From Runella limosa DSM 17973 (GTDB lineage: Bacteria; Bacteroidota; Bacteroidia; Cytophagales; Spirosomataceae): a stretch of DNA of 33,258 nt. The notes below the pieces were generated by a model. It saw nothing but the letters and a program-made list of their open reading frames with translations. It did no database searches and had not been told where the DNA came from. The position numbers and the translations under genes are program-made. Location: the NCBI RefSeq assembly GCF_000482465.1, contig NZ_AXVJ01000064.1, forward strand, positions 31,155 through 64,412. The letters run 5' to 3'. The number at the start of each line of letters is the position of its first letter. Positions within the stretch are counted from its first letter, which is position 1. Positions 8,580-15,450 of the stretch are shown one piece after another.

Positions 8580-8945
8580 TTACTTACCGCCTTCCTGAAG
8601 CAACTTAATAATTTCGTCAGCATCCTGAACACTTAGGTCTTTGTCTTGAACAAAATACGACACTAAGTCTTTCACAGACCCACTGAAATAATTGGTCATC
8701 AACTTATTAGCTTCATAAGTACGATAATCTTCCTTTGAAATAATTGGAAAATACTCGTACGTTTTTCCGCTAATTGGGCGGTGCGCAATGAAACCCTTTT
8801 GTTCCAAAATTCGGATAAAGGTAGAGATGGTATTGTACGCTGGTTTTGGCGTCGGAAAACGCTCCAGTACATTCCATACTACGCCTTTGCCCAAATCCCA
8901 TAGGATTTGCATTACTTGTTCTTCGGCTTTGGTCAACTCTCTCAT
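8580..8945 (-). CDS. BlaI/MecI/CopY-family transcriptional repressor
   Basis: A 121-residue winged-helix repressor. LTKAEEQVMQILWDLGKG at the N-terminus and PKPAYNTISTFIRILEQKGF (33-52), the recognition-helix region, are characteristic; residues 70-121 form the helical dimerisation and cleavage region. The gene precedes the M56 metallopeptidase, the standard repressor/anti-repressor pair, and by analogy is autoregulated and inactivated by proteolysis. The frame can be read from a TTG at 8954, but the ATG at 8945 gives the normal N-terminus. No beta-lactamase gene lies in the window, so the regulon is probably not only beta-lactam resistance. Confidence 0.93.
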   Translation of the reverse strand: MRELTKAEEQVMQILWDLGKGVVWNVLERFPTPKPAYNTISTFIRILEQKGFIAHRPISGKTYEYFPIISKEDYRTYEANKLMTNYFSGSVKDLVSYFVQDKDLSVQDADEIIKLLQEGGK

Positions 8946-8982
8946 GGTTCTCAAAAAGTAGGTTAAAAAATAAAATAATAGA

Positions 8983-9013
8983 CAAATATAAACTATCCGT
9001 GTAGTTTTTGCAA
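8983..9013 (-). promoter_or_regulatory. blaI promoter with candidate BlaI operator
   Basis: Minus strand: TTG (9013-9011), 20 bases, TATATTTG (8990-8983), a complete match to the Bacteroidota promoter consensus. Between the elements lies the dyad AAACTA-N6-TAGTTT (8990-9007). Its placement in the promoter core is where a BlaI-type repressor would block transcription, and the TAGT/ACTA ends recall BlaI/MecI half-sites, but the match to known boxes is only partial. Confidence 0.6.
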
Positions 9014-9066
9014 TTAAAATTTTATTAAATTTTTAGGTTTTGCAAAAAACATTCATTTTGGCGCAT

Positions 9067-9516
9067 TTATTTACGTTTTTGGCCTCTGAGGGCCACAACT
9101 GCAATTTCGACACTTGCTCCACCTGGGAGGTTGTTTACTCCAACAGTGGTGCGGGCTGGGAAATTTCCATTAAAATATTTCCCATAGATGTCATTTATTT
9201 TTTGAAAATAGGAAACGTCTTTTAAATAAATAGTCGTATTGACAATGTCATCCATTGTCAAACCTGCCGCCAACAGTATCGCTTTGATATTTTCCATGAC
9301 CTGGGTTGCCTCTGCTTCGAAGCCTCCTGAGACCAACTGGCGAGTTTGTGGGTTCAATCCTATCTGTCCTGCAACAAAAATTAGCCCGTTGGCTTCTACA
9401 GCTTGACTATAGGGTGCAATGGGAACAGGAGCTTGATCGGTCTTAATAATTTTTTTCTGAGCAAAAATGCTCAAACTACTCAAAAATAAAGCAAAAATAA
9501 GGACAAAGGGTTTCAT
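9067..9516 (-). CDS. Exported RidA-family protein
   Basis: RidA/YjgF/UK114-family protein; the family hydrolyses reactive enamine/imine intermediates from PLP enzymes. Starting at ATG 9516 it has 149 residues: a signal peptide (about 1-20, cleavage near IFAQ) and one complete RidA domain. The family landmarks are APYSQAVEANGLIFVAGQIG and NFPARTTVGVNNLPGGASVEI, with Arg122 at the substrate-binding arginine position and a Glu in the VEI segment. An upstream TTG-type extension of the frame overlaps the divergent SCP2 gene and is rejected. Most RidA proteins are cytoplasmic, so export is unusual. It faces the SCP2 gene across a 94-base divergent spacer. Confidence 0.9.
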   Translation of the reverse strand: MKPFVLIFALFLSSLSIFAQKKIIKTDQAPVPIAPYSQAVEANGLIFVAGQIGLNPQTRQLVSGGFEAEATQVMENIKAILLAAGLTMDDIVNTTIYLKDVSYFQKINDIYGKYFNGNFPARTTVGVNNLPGGASVEIAVVALRGQKRK

Positions 9517-9563
9517 AGAATTGGATTTATAACACATTCTGTCGATAATATACGCCAGACTAC

Positions 9564-9571
9564 TAATTTTG
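9564..9571 (+). promoter_or_regulatory. -7 element (TAATTTTG) of the SCP2-domain gene
   Basis: TAATTTTG matches TAnnTTTG, 39 bases before the ATG at 9611, in the divergent spacer with ridA. There is no exact -33 TTG at the right distance (CTG at about the position). Confidence 0.5.
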
Positions 9572-9610
9572 CTTTCCAAATTCTGTTTTTTTTTACTAAA
9601 AACCAATTTT

Positions 9611-9910
9611 ATGAGCTTACAAACTCTTACTGAGAAAGTAAAAACACTCGTTGGCACCAACAGTGGCCTTGATGCGAGCTTCAAATTCGTCACCGACGAG
9701 GGTGTTGTGTTTGTTGACACCAAGCAAGTTCCGAACATTGTCTCAAACGAAGACTTGGAAACCGACTGTGCCATGGAAATCACTACTAAAAACGCCTTAG
9801 ACCTCATTAATGGCGACCTTAATCCGATGATGGGTTACATGATGGGTAAGTTCAAAATTAAAGGCGATATGGCGGTAGCAATGAAAATTGCACAAACTTT
9901 TGGTAGCTAA
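9611..9910 (+). CDS. SCP2 sterol-binding domain protein
   Basis: A 99-residue protein consisting of one SCP2 (sterol carrier protein 2-like) domain, a hydrophobic-pocket lipid-binding fold. The typical features are a beta strand followed by VVFVDTKQVPNIVSNED, TDCAMEITTKNALDLINGDLNPMMGYMMGKFKIKGDMAVAMKIAQ, that is, the G..NP...+M.GK.K+.GD...A..+ signature in the C-terminal half. ATG 9611 is chosen over an upstream in-frame ATG-like start at 9569, which lies inside the -7 element. It is cytoplasmic, of unknown ligand, and ends in a strong bidirectional terminator. Confidence 0.9.
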   Translation: MSLQTLTEKVKTLVGTNSGLDASFKFVTDEGVVFVDTKQVPNIVSNEDLETDCAMEITTKNALDLINGDLNPMMGYMMGKFKIKGDMAVAMKIAQTFGS

Positions 9911-9913
9911 ACT

Positions 9914-9947
9914 AAAAAAGCGGGCTTGGTATGCCAAGCCCGCTTTT
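9914..9947. terminator. Bidirectional intrinsic terminator
   Basis: A perfect 14-bp stem (9916-9929 and 9934-9947) with a 4-base loop, A-rich before and T-rich at the end of the stem. It closes the SCP2 gene and, on the other strand, the histone H1-like gene. Confidence 0.9.
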
Positions 9948-9965
9948 AGGAGTTAGATTAAAAAA

Positions 9966-10145
9966 CTACTCTTTGTCATTCTTACTGTTCTGTACTTCAG
10001 AACGTATTGTTTGGGCTAAATTCTTCAACTCCTGCATTCCTTTGCGGACGCGTGTTCCAGCTGCTTGGTTACCCTTGCTGTAGAATTTATCAAAGTCAGC
10101 TTCAAGGCTTAACACGAGATTCTTGACTTCATCAAATCTTGCCAT
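9966..10145 (-). CDS. Histone H1-like small basic protein
   Basis: A 59-residue ORF, easy to miss because of its size: it begins MARFDEVKNLVLSLEADF and continues through GNQAAGTRVRKGMQELKNLA to NDKE. This is the short Bacteroidota protein usually annotated 'histone H1', related in its basic middle part to chlamydial Hc1. The members that I recall share the xRF.E.K.LV.SLE.DF.KFY.KGN.AAGTRVRKGMQELKNLAQ pattern almost throughout. The central lysine/arginine part probably binds DNA; the protein would be a nucleoid component. It is monocistronic and ends at the shared terminator. DNA binding is inferred from the family name and charge, not shown by the sequence. Confidence 0.88.
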   Translation of the reverse strand: MARFDEVKNLVLSLEADFDKFYSKGNQAAGTRVRKGMQELKNLAQTIRSEVQNSKNDKE

Positions 10146-10408
10146 AATAATTTACGGTTTTTGGTTTTATAAAGTGTCCTAAACGCCTAAAACAGCGTGT
10201 TTTGGCCGAAATTTAGTAATTCTAACCTGAAACGCAACAGAAAAAATGAAAAAACTAATAAAAATAATGCAATTTTTTGACCAAAACAAAACACAATACA
10301 CATAACCAACTCAAAAACAGACAGTTACGCAGTATTATAAATTTACTTAATTTTGAACCTTTTTCATCAAAAACGCCCTAATTTGCTCAAAAAGGCACAT
10401 TTCTGAAA

Positions 10409-10966
10409 TTAACGCGGGAAAGATGATTCTTGTTTTACACGCATCGCTTGGTTGAGGTGGCGTTGGTGGTGTGCCACCACAAACAGAAAAACATCACCCA
10501 GACGAAACTTGAGCAAAGCTGTAAAAGGAGAAATAATTTTTTGATTCCAATCGACACCTTCGGAGCTTTGAATGGCGTTTTCTAAATCCTGAAGAATCAT
10601 AAAGTACCTTTCCAAAACTTTTGGCGCATCCAAATGATACGGTTTTGGTTTGAACATCCCAGGTGAAGGGATTTTGCGCGGCGAAGCAGGATCTACAAAA
10701 CCAAGCATCATTTTGCCGTTGAAACTCATCTCAAAGTCCGTAGCAGAAGAGCGGATTGGAGTTTGTGAAAATTTAAGTTTCAATTGGTTTGTATAGTATT
10801 GACTAGCCGCATTGAGATGTACCAAACATTCCAAAATTCCCCAACGCTCGGGGGCTGGTTTCCACAGCAGTTGCGCCTCTGAAAGCGCTTTAAACTCCAG
10901 CGAAACGGTTTGACGAATATGCTGAATATCCTCTAAAAGTTGTTGTCTTGTCTCCGCAATGTTCAT
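10409..10966 (-). CDS. DinB-family protein
   Basis: A 185-residue four-helix DinB/YfiT-like protein. The three metal-binding histidines are in the expected places: the first in ECLVHLNAASQYY (about residue 49), the other two in VVAHHQRHLNQA near the C-terminus. Members include bacillithiol transferases and related thiol-metal enzymes; most are uncharacterised. WKPAPERWGILECLVHL is the family's typical N-terminal motif. It starts 1 base after the MmcQ/YjbR stop, so the two are translationally coupled. The substrate is unknown. Confidence 0.88.
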   Translation of the reverse strand: MNIAETRQQLLEDIQHIRQTVSLEFKALSEAQLLWKPAPERWGILECLVHLNAASQYYTNQLKLKFSQTPIRSSATDFEMSFNGKMMLGFVDPASPRKIPSPGMFKPKPYHLDAPKVLERYFMILQDLENAIQSSEGVDWNQKIISPFTALLKFRLGDVFLFVVAHHQRHLNQAMRVKQESSFPR

Positions 10967-10967
10967 T

Positions 10968-11318
10968 TTAGCTCAATTGTTCACGCGTTTTTTTGGGCAA
11001 CGACGCCACTACAAGTTCGTATGAATGATCAATCCAATCACGTATGATAGCATCTTTGACCGAGCCATCCACAACCACGGTATTCCAGTGTTTTTTATTC
11101 ATGTGAAAACCTGGGCGCACACAATCGTACTCTTCACGAAGCTGCAGGGCGCGTTCTGGATCACATTTGAGATTAATGCTAAAAGGGTTGGAGTCGAGCG
11201 AGGTTAATGCGAATATCTTCCCTGCTACTTTATAAACCAAGGTTTCTTCTCCAAACGGAAACTCCTCCGTCACGCCAGCTTTCGACAAACAATACGCTTG
11301 TAAGGTCTCTATGTTCAT
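10968..11318 (-). CDS. MmcQ/YjbR-family protein
   Basis: A 116-residue protein of the MmcQ/YjbR family (CyaY-like fold, often annotated as DNA-binding). Recognised by YCLSKAGVTEEFPFGEETLVYKV at the N-terminus, the central SINLKCDPERALQLREEY, and GFHMNKKHWNTVVVDG followed by IIRDWIDHSYELV. The length is typical. It overlaps nothing and sits 7 bases after the small membrane-protein gene and 1 base before dinB-like, inside a co-directional run that starts at ispG. The cellular role of the family is not well established. Confidence 0.92.
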   Translation of the reverse strand: MNIETLQAYCLSKAGVTEEFPFGEETLVYKVAGKIFALTSLDSNPFSINLKCDPERALQLREEYDCVRPGFHMNKKHWNTVVVDGSVKDAIIRDWIDHSYELVVASLPKKTREQLS

Positions 11319-11325
11319 TCCTAAC

Positions 11326-11514
11326 CTATCTTGTAAAAAAGCGATACAACATCACGCCAAGGCACAACAAAAACATGACGATAGAAATACGGTTGATGCC
11401 GTGCATCACGCGGAGGGAGGCCGTAGTGGGCTTCGATGGGTCTGGTTTCTGAAATACCCGCAGAAAGTATCCGAATACTTCTCCCAACTGCAAAAATTCA
11501 ACAATTTTTTTCAT
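11326..11514 (-). CDS. Small single-pass membrane protein (resembles DUF6728)
   Basis: A 62-residue protein: a polar N-terminal half (EFLQLGEVFGYFLRVFQK), the short motif LRVMHGINRISI, and one transmembrane helix (about 43-58) with a basic C-terminus. The LR.MHGIN+ISI.MFL pattern recalls a small Bacteroidota family that I believe is DUF6728; the number is from memory. It lies 21 bases after the toxin gene and 7 bases before mmcQ/yjbR. Function unknown. Confidence 0.65.
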   Translation of the reverse strand: MKKIVEFLQLGEVFGYFLRVFQKPDPSKPTTASLRVMHGINRISIVMFLLCLGVMLYRFFTR

Positions 11515-11535
11515 TTTAATGCTGTATTAAGTCTT

Positions 11536-11793
11536 TTACTGCTCAATTAACTTATCGTAATCTGCATGAGAACCAATCCAAAACCAAACTACATCTTTCT
11601 CTACTCCCACTCCTAAAGCTCGAAAATGTATTCCTACCCTTACAGACCACAATTGTCCTATTTTTTTAAAATGTAGAGATGGGTGTTTAGCATCTTGTTT
11701 AAGTAGCTCGTAGTTTTTATCGGCTAATTCTCGAATATTTTTGGGAAGTTTATCATAACAATCCCAAAACTCATCCGTAGCAAAATGCTTCAT
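11536..11793 (-). CDS. ParE/RelE-like toxin
   Basis: An 85-residue protein of the ParE/RelE toxin fold. FWDCYDKLPKNIRELADKNY is the N-terminal helix pair; HPSLHFKKIGQLWSVRVGIHFRALG contains the typical S-VR...+-R core, and VVWFWIGSHADYDKLI is the last strand with the histidine of the GxHxxYDKL motif. It overlaps the upstream antitoxin-like gene by ATGA, the usual coupling for such pairs. RelE/HigB-like members cleave mRNA at the ribosome, ParE-like ones attack gyrase; I cannot tell which applies. Confidence 0.8.
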   Translation of the reverse strand: MKHFATDEFWDCYDKLPKNIRELADKNYELLKQDAKHPSLHFKKIGQLWSVRVGIHFRALGVGVEKDVVWFWIGSHADYDKLIEQ

Positions 11794-11987
11794 ATCTCCC
11801 TAAGTTGACGGCTCGAATGAGCTTTAAGGGCTTTTTGCATCATATTATCTAACCGACCAGAAGCCGTATCTCTTTCGATTCTTTCATCCCAAAGTTTAAA
11901 GCGATATTCGTCAAACCAGGCGGCCAACTCTTTTAATTGCTCAGGTTTAAGTTGCTGAATTTCGTTTTCTATTTCTTGTACATTCAT
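11790..11987 (-). CDS. Putative antitoxin of the ParE/RelE-like pair
   Basis: A 65-residue protein beginning MNVQEIENEIQQLKPEQLKE. The helical N-terminus, WFDEYRFKLWDERIERDTASGRLDNMMQKAL and a short basic tail match small antitoxins found before ParE/RelE-like toxins. ATG 11987 is used; a longer frame to 12041 would enter the end of ispG. Its stop overlaps the toxin start by 4 bases (ATGA). It begins 13 bases after ispG, so the pair may be transcribed from the ispG promoter. No separate DNA-binding domain is evident, so autoregulation is uncertain. Confidence 0.75.
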   Translation of the reverse strand: MNVQEIENEIQQLKPEQLKELAAWFDEYRFKLWDERIERDTASGRLDNMMQKALKAHSSRQLREI

Positions 11988-12000
11988 TTTTCCAACAGTT

Positions 12001-13989
12001 TTATATGGACTCCAACGCTTCGGGTTCAAACCATTTTGCATCTTCTTTGATTAAATTAATCAATTCATCGACTGCCGCCGCCGCAGTCACCGATTTCTTG
12101 ACAACTTGTTGTCCACGGTACAAGGCAATTTTATCTTTTCCAATACCTACGTATCCATAATCAGCATCGGCCATTTCTCCTGGGCCGTTGACGATACAGC
12201 CCATGATACCAATTTTCACTCCTTTGAGGTGATCGGTACGTTTACGAATCATGGCCGTTGTTTCTTGCAAATCAAACAAAGTTCGTCCGCACGACGGACA
12301 CGAAATGTATTCCGTTTTTGACATCCGAGTACGAGCGGCTTGAAGAATGCCAAAACCAATGCTGTTTTGTTGTTTTGCTAGTGCCAAATCCGTTTGCACG
12401 GCACTGAGCATGATTCCGTCCCCGGTTCCATCCACCAACAATCCTCCGCAGTCGGTTGCGGCAAAAAGCGACAGTTCGTCAAAATCGTTTCCTGAATAAG
12501 TCCGTTGTATAATGACAGGAATAGTCACGTTCTTATCCATTAAATCAATCATGAAGCGACGCATTTCGGGCATGACGTGCGCATTTTGACTTTCTAGTAC
12601 CAAAACAACTGGCTTATTACCGAGCGTTTCGGATGGCAATGACGTACTTGTATCCACCTTCACAAAATTCAAGATGGAACTTTGTTCTTCGGCGACAATA
12701 AACTCATTAAGCGTAAACAGAGGGAACTTATGTTCTCGGTCGGACTGGGTTTTCCACGTTTCGTAATCCATGATTTCTTTCAATCCCATGGGCAACATAA
12801 ACGGCACGGGGCGCGCACCTGAGTAGATAAAATCAGCGCCGATGTCGTTCATTTTCCACTTATCGGGAACAGGCAAATAGAAATGACCGATACTACGCAA
12901 ATCTTCGTATTGTTCAACCGCAATTTGTGAAAAATCGGCAATCACCCGTGGCACGTTTCCACCCCCGAAATTATAGACTTCCTGCGTTTTGCGGCGGCTG
13001 TATTGAAAAGGATTGATGGGTGAAACGGCCAAAGGCGCGATAGGTTTGCTCACTTGCGCCCGTTGCGTATATCGGTCAATGAGCGATTTTGCCACAGGGG
13101 CTTCAAATTCGGGGTCTTCAGTCAAAGAAACTCGAACGGTATCCCCTAGCCCATCTTCGAGCAGCGTACCAATACCAACGGCTGATTTTATACGACCATC
13201 TTCACCCTCACCTGCTTCAGTCACGCCCAAATGTAACGGATACGGTTTTAAACCTTCGGCATCAAGTCGGTGGACAAGCAAACGGTACGCTTCTACCATC
13301 ACCAAAGGATTGCTCGACTTCATCGAAAGTACCACTTGGTCGTAGTTAAATTCCTCACAAATCCGCAAAAACTCCAAAGCCGACTCCACCATTCCCAACG
13401 GTGAATCTCCGTAGCGGCTCATGATACGATCAGACAACGAACCGTGATTCGTACCAATCCGCATGGCCGTTCCGTACTCTTTGCAAATATTTATTAATGG
13501 TATAAATTTTTCACGAATACGCTCAAGTTCACGCTGGTATTCATCTTCGGTATAGTCGATGATTTCAAAGCGTTTTTTATCGGCGTAGTTTCCTGGATTG
13601 ATGCGCACTTTTTCGACAATCCGCGCCGCTAGTTCGGCAGCATTGGGCGTAAAGTGAATATCAGCAACGAGTGGCACTTCGTAGCCGCGCGCGCGCAAAC
13701 CTTTGCGAATATTTTCTAAGTTTTGGGCTTCCTTCACGCTTGGCGCCGTGATACGGACATATTCACAACCCGACTCCACCATCCGAATCACCTGCTCAAT
13801 CGACCCTTCAGTGTTCATGGTATCGACAGTAGTCATGGACTGAACCCGAATCGGGTAATCAGAGCCCATGGGCACGCCCCCAATGTTGACAGTGATGGTT
13901 TTACGGCGAGAATACTCGGTCAACGAGTTAGCGTATTGATACGACTTAATCGCGTCTTGAAGCGATACAGTGTCGTTGATGATTGTCAT
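12001..13989 (-). CDS. ispG: 4-hydroxy-3-methylbut-2-enyl-diphosphate synthase, long form
   Basis: IspG (GcpE) makes HMBPP from MEcPP in the MEP isoprenoid pathway using a [4Fe-4S] cluster; cytoplasmic. At 662 residues it is the three-domain type found in Bacteroidota, Chlamydiae and plants, with an inserted domain (about 290-530) between the TIM barrel and the cluster domain; the usual bacterial enzyme has about 370. The cluster ligands are present: Cys564 and Cys567 in SCPSCGRTLFDLQ, Cys598 and Glu605 in GIMGCIVNGPGEM. The N-terminal barrel shows RVQSMTTVDTMNTEG, PLVADIHFTPNAA, and KVRINPGNYADKKRF. The frame can be read from a TTG two codons upstream; ATG 13989 is preferred. It heads a six-gene co-directional run. 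Confidence 0.97.
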   Translation of the reverse strand: MTIINDTVSLQDAIKSYQYANSLTEYSRRKTITVNIGGVPMGSDYPIRVQSMTTVDTMNTEGSIEQVIRMVESGCEYVRITAPSVKEAQNLENIRKGLRARGYEVPLVADIHFTPNAAELAARIVEKVRINPGNYADKKRFEIIDYTEDEYQRELERIREKFIPLINICKEYGTAMRIGTNHGSLSDRIMSRYGDSPLGMVESALEFLRICEEFNYDQVVLSMKSSNPLVMVEAYRLLVHRLDAEGLKPYPLHLGVTEAGEGEDGRIKSAVGIGTLLEDGLGDTVRVSLTEDPEFEAPVAKSLIDRYTQRAQVSKPIAPLAVSPINPFQYSRRKTQEVYNFGGGNVPRVIADFSQIAVEQYEDLRSIGHFYLPVPDKWKMNDIGADFIYSGARPVPFMLPMGLKEIMDYETWKTQSDREHKFPLFTLNEFIVAEEQSSILNFVKVDTSTSLPSETLGNKPVVLVLESQNAHVMPEMRRFMIDLMDKNVTIPVIIQRTYSGNDFDELSLFAATDCGGLLVDGTGDGIMLSAVQTDLALAKQQNSIGFGILQAARTRMSKTEYISCPSCGRTLFDLQETTAMIRKRTDHLKGVKIGIMGCIVNGPGEMADADYGYVGIGKDKIALYRGQQVVKKSVTAAAAVDELINLIKEDAKWFEPEALESI

Positions 13990-14040
13990 AAGCAAGAGTA
14001 CATTTTGCAGTGAGCGATAATCCTCACCCGTTTAACGCGA

Positions 14041-14048
14041 CAAAATTA
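14041..14048 (-). promoter_or_regulatory. -7 element (TAATTTTG) of ispG
   Basis: TAATTTTG on the minus strand, 51 bases before the ispG ATG, matches TAnnTTTG. I found no TTG at the normal -33 distance. Confidence 0.4.
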
Positions 14049-14080
14049 CTGATAAAACCCCAAAGAAGCAGGGATTGTTT

Positions 14081-15319
14081 TTACCCCAACACCGAAAGCA
14101 TCGTTTGGCATTTCATTTCGGTTTCTTGCCATTCTTTTTCGGGCTCCGAATCTTCCGTGATTCCGCCGCCTGCGTAGAGCGTCGCCACGTTGTTTTGAAT
14201 TTTCATACAACGCAAATTCACAAAAAGATGGGTTTCGTTTCCTACGTTTACTGGGCCCAAATACCCGCTGTAAAACTCGCGGTCGTAGCCCTCGTGTTGT
14301 TGGATGAAAGAAAGTGCTTCCATCTTGGGCATTCCGCATACTGCCGAGGTTGGGTGTAAAAGCTCCAGCATCACAGTGCCTAATTCGGGGAAATTTATCG
14401 CCTTAGTATCCACCAGATAGTCGCTTCGAAGGTGCATCAAATCCCCCGCCACTACCGTCTTCGGCCCTTCTTCCAAATACTCCCTCACACGAATTTTTTT
14501 GAAACACGAAATAATATAACGCCCTACCAAAGCCTGTTCTTCAATCTCTTTTTGGGTCCAAGCTGCTTTTTTGACCGAAATAGGCGCTCCCGAAGCATCA
14601 AAAGCCGACTGCGTACCCGCCAACGATACTGTCCGAAAAATGCCTTCTTTATCGACACTCACCAAGGTTTCGGGCGTAGCACCCAACCAAACCTGGTCGA
14701 GCTGCGGCAAATAGACCATTGACACGAATGCCGTAGGGTATTTTTCACACAGACGCTCAAATACTTCTGAAAAAGTAAAATCAGTCGCTAGTTCGACCTG
14801 CTTTACTCGGGAAAAAACAACTTTTTTGAATTCCCCTGCCTCAATCGCCTCCACCGCTTTTTGAACCGCACCCAAATACGCAATATTCGGCAATTCGGGT
14901 TGACGTGGACTGGCAGATTGTATCACCGACGAAGAAGCATTCGTTGGTCGATTTCGATAATAATTATACCATTTTTCACGGTTGGAAGCAGGCACATGGG
15001 CACTTTCTTGCTCCAGTGCCACTTCGCCATGTTCGTCGAAACGAAAATACAAATCGGCTTCAATAAAGAGCGAATTATCTCCCTCAATGTTTAGAAACGG
15101 GCTCATTGCAAAGCCCGCAGGCAGCTCATCAAGGGTCATTCGCATACGAGGGAGCGCTGACCCAAAATTAACAATGAGGTGCTTGTCTTTCTGGTGTGGG
15201 AGCCGCCACAGCGCCGCCGCAAAGCCCAACTCACGGGTGCTTTGCCACGCAGAAAGGGGATGTAAGCTGTGATCAAAAAGGGAGGAAGCCCCTGTTATTT
15301 CTAGTTTGTCTGACATCAT
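14081..15319 (-). CDS. menF: Isochorismate synthase
   Basis: A chorismate-utilising enzyme (412 residues) converting chorismate to isochorismate, the first step of menaquinone synthesis; enterobactin-type siderophore synthesis uses the same reaction. The C-terminal chorismate-binding domain is complete: EFKKVVFSRVKQVEL, VWLGATPETLVSV, VSLAGTQ, LLHPTSAVCGMPKMEAL (the signature), EGYDREFYSGYLGP, and YAGGGITEDSEPEKEWQETE. PTSAVCG-P marks the isochorismate rather than the anthranilate or ADC synthases. No other men gene is in the window, so the assignment to menaquinone is by taxon. The frame also opens with a GTG at 15325, but ATG 15319 or 15316 is likelier, with AGGTGA just upstream. Confidence 0.93.
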   Translation of the reverse strand: MMSDKLEITGASSLFDHSLHPLSAWQSTRELGFAAALWRLPHQKDKHLIVNFGSALPRMRMTLDELPAGFAMSPFLNIEGDNSLFIEADLYFRFDEHGEVALEQESAHVPASNREKWYNYYRNRPTNASSSVIQSASPRQPELPNIAYLGAVQKAVEAIEAGEFKKVVFSRVKQVELATDFTFSEVFERLCEKYPTAFVSMVYLPQLDQVWLGATPETLVSVDKEGIFRTVSLAGTQSAFDASGAPISVKKAAWTQKEIEEQALVGRYIISCFKKIRVREYLEEGPKTVVAGDLMHLRSDYLVDTKAINFPELGTVMLELLHPTSAVCGMPKMEALSFIQQHEGYDREFYSGYLGPVNVGNETHLFVNLRCMKIQNNVATLYAGGGITEDSEPEKEWQETEMKCQTMLSVLG

Positions 15320-15450
15320 ACTCACCTAACACTTTTTACCGTAAAAGTGTGCCGTTTTTTGGGCAAAACATTTACTACTAAAAGTACAAAGGAGCACAAT
15401 TTGTTTCACAAAAGGATACTTTTTGTGGCAAAGTTTGGGGACATCTTTCA

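Noticed and set aside
9067-9807. RidA frame extended to 9807
   Set aside because: The extra N-terminal part runs antisense over the SCP2 gene and its promoter; starting at 9516 gives a normal signal peptide and RidA domain.
10146-10408. Possible gene or RNA between the histone H1-like gene and the DinB gene
   Set aside because: AT-rich sequence without a convincing frame, hairpin or promoter; treated as a plain spacer.
11790-12041. Antitoxin frame extended to 12041
   Set aside because: It would overlap the end of ispG, and the added residues are unlike the family. ATG 11987 is the natural start.
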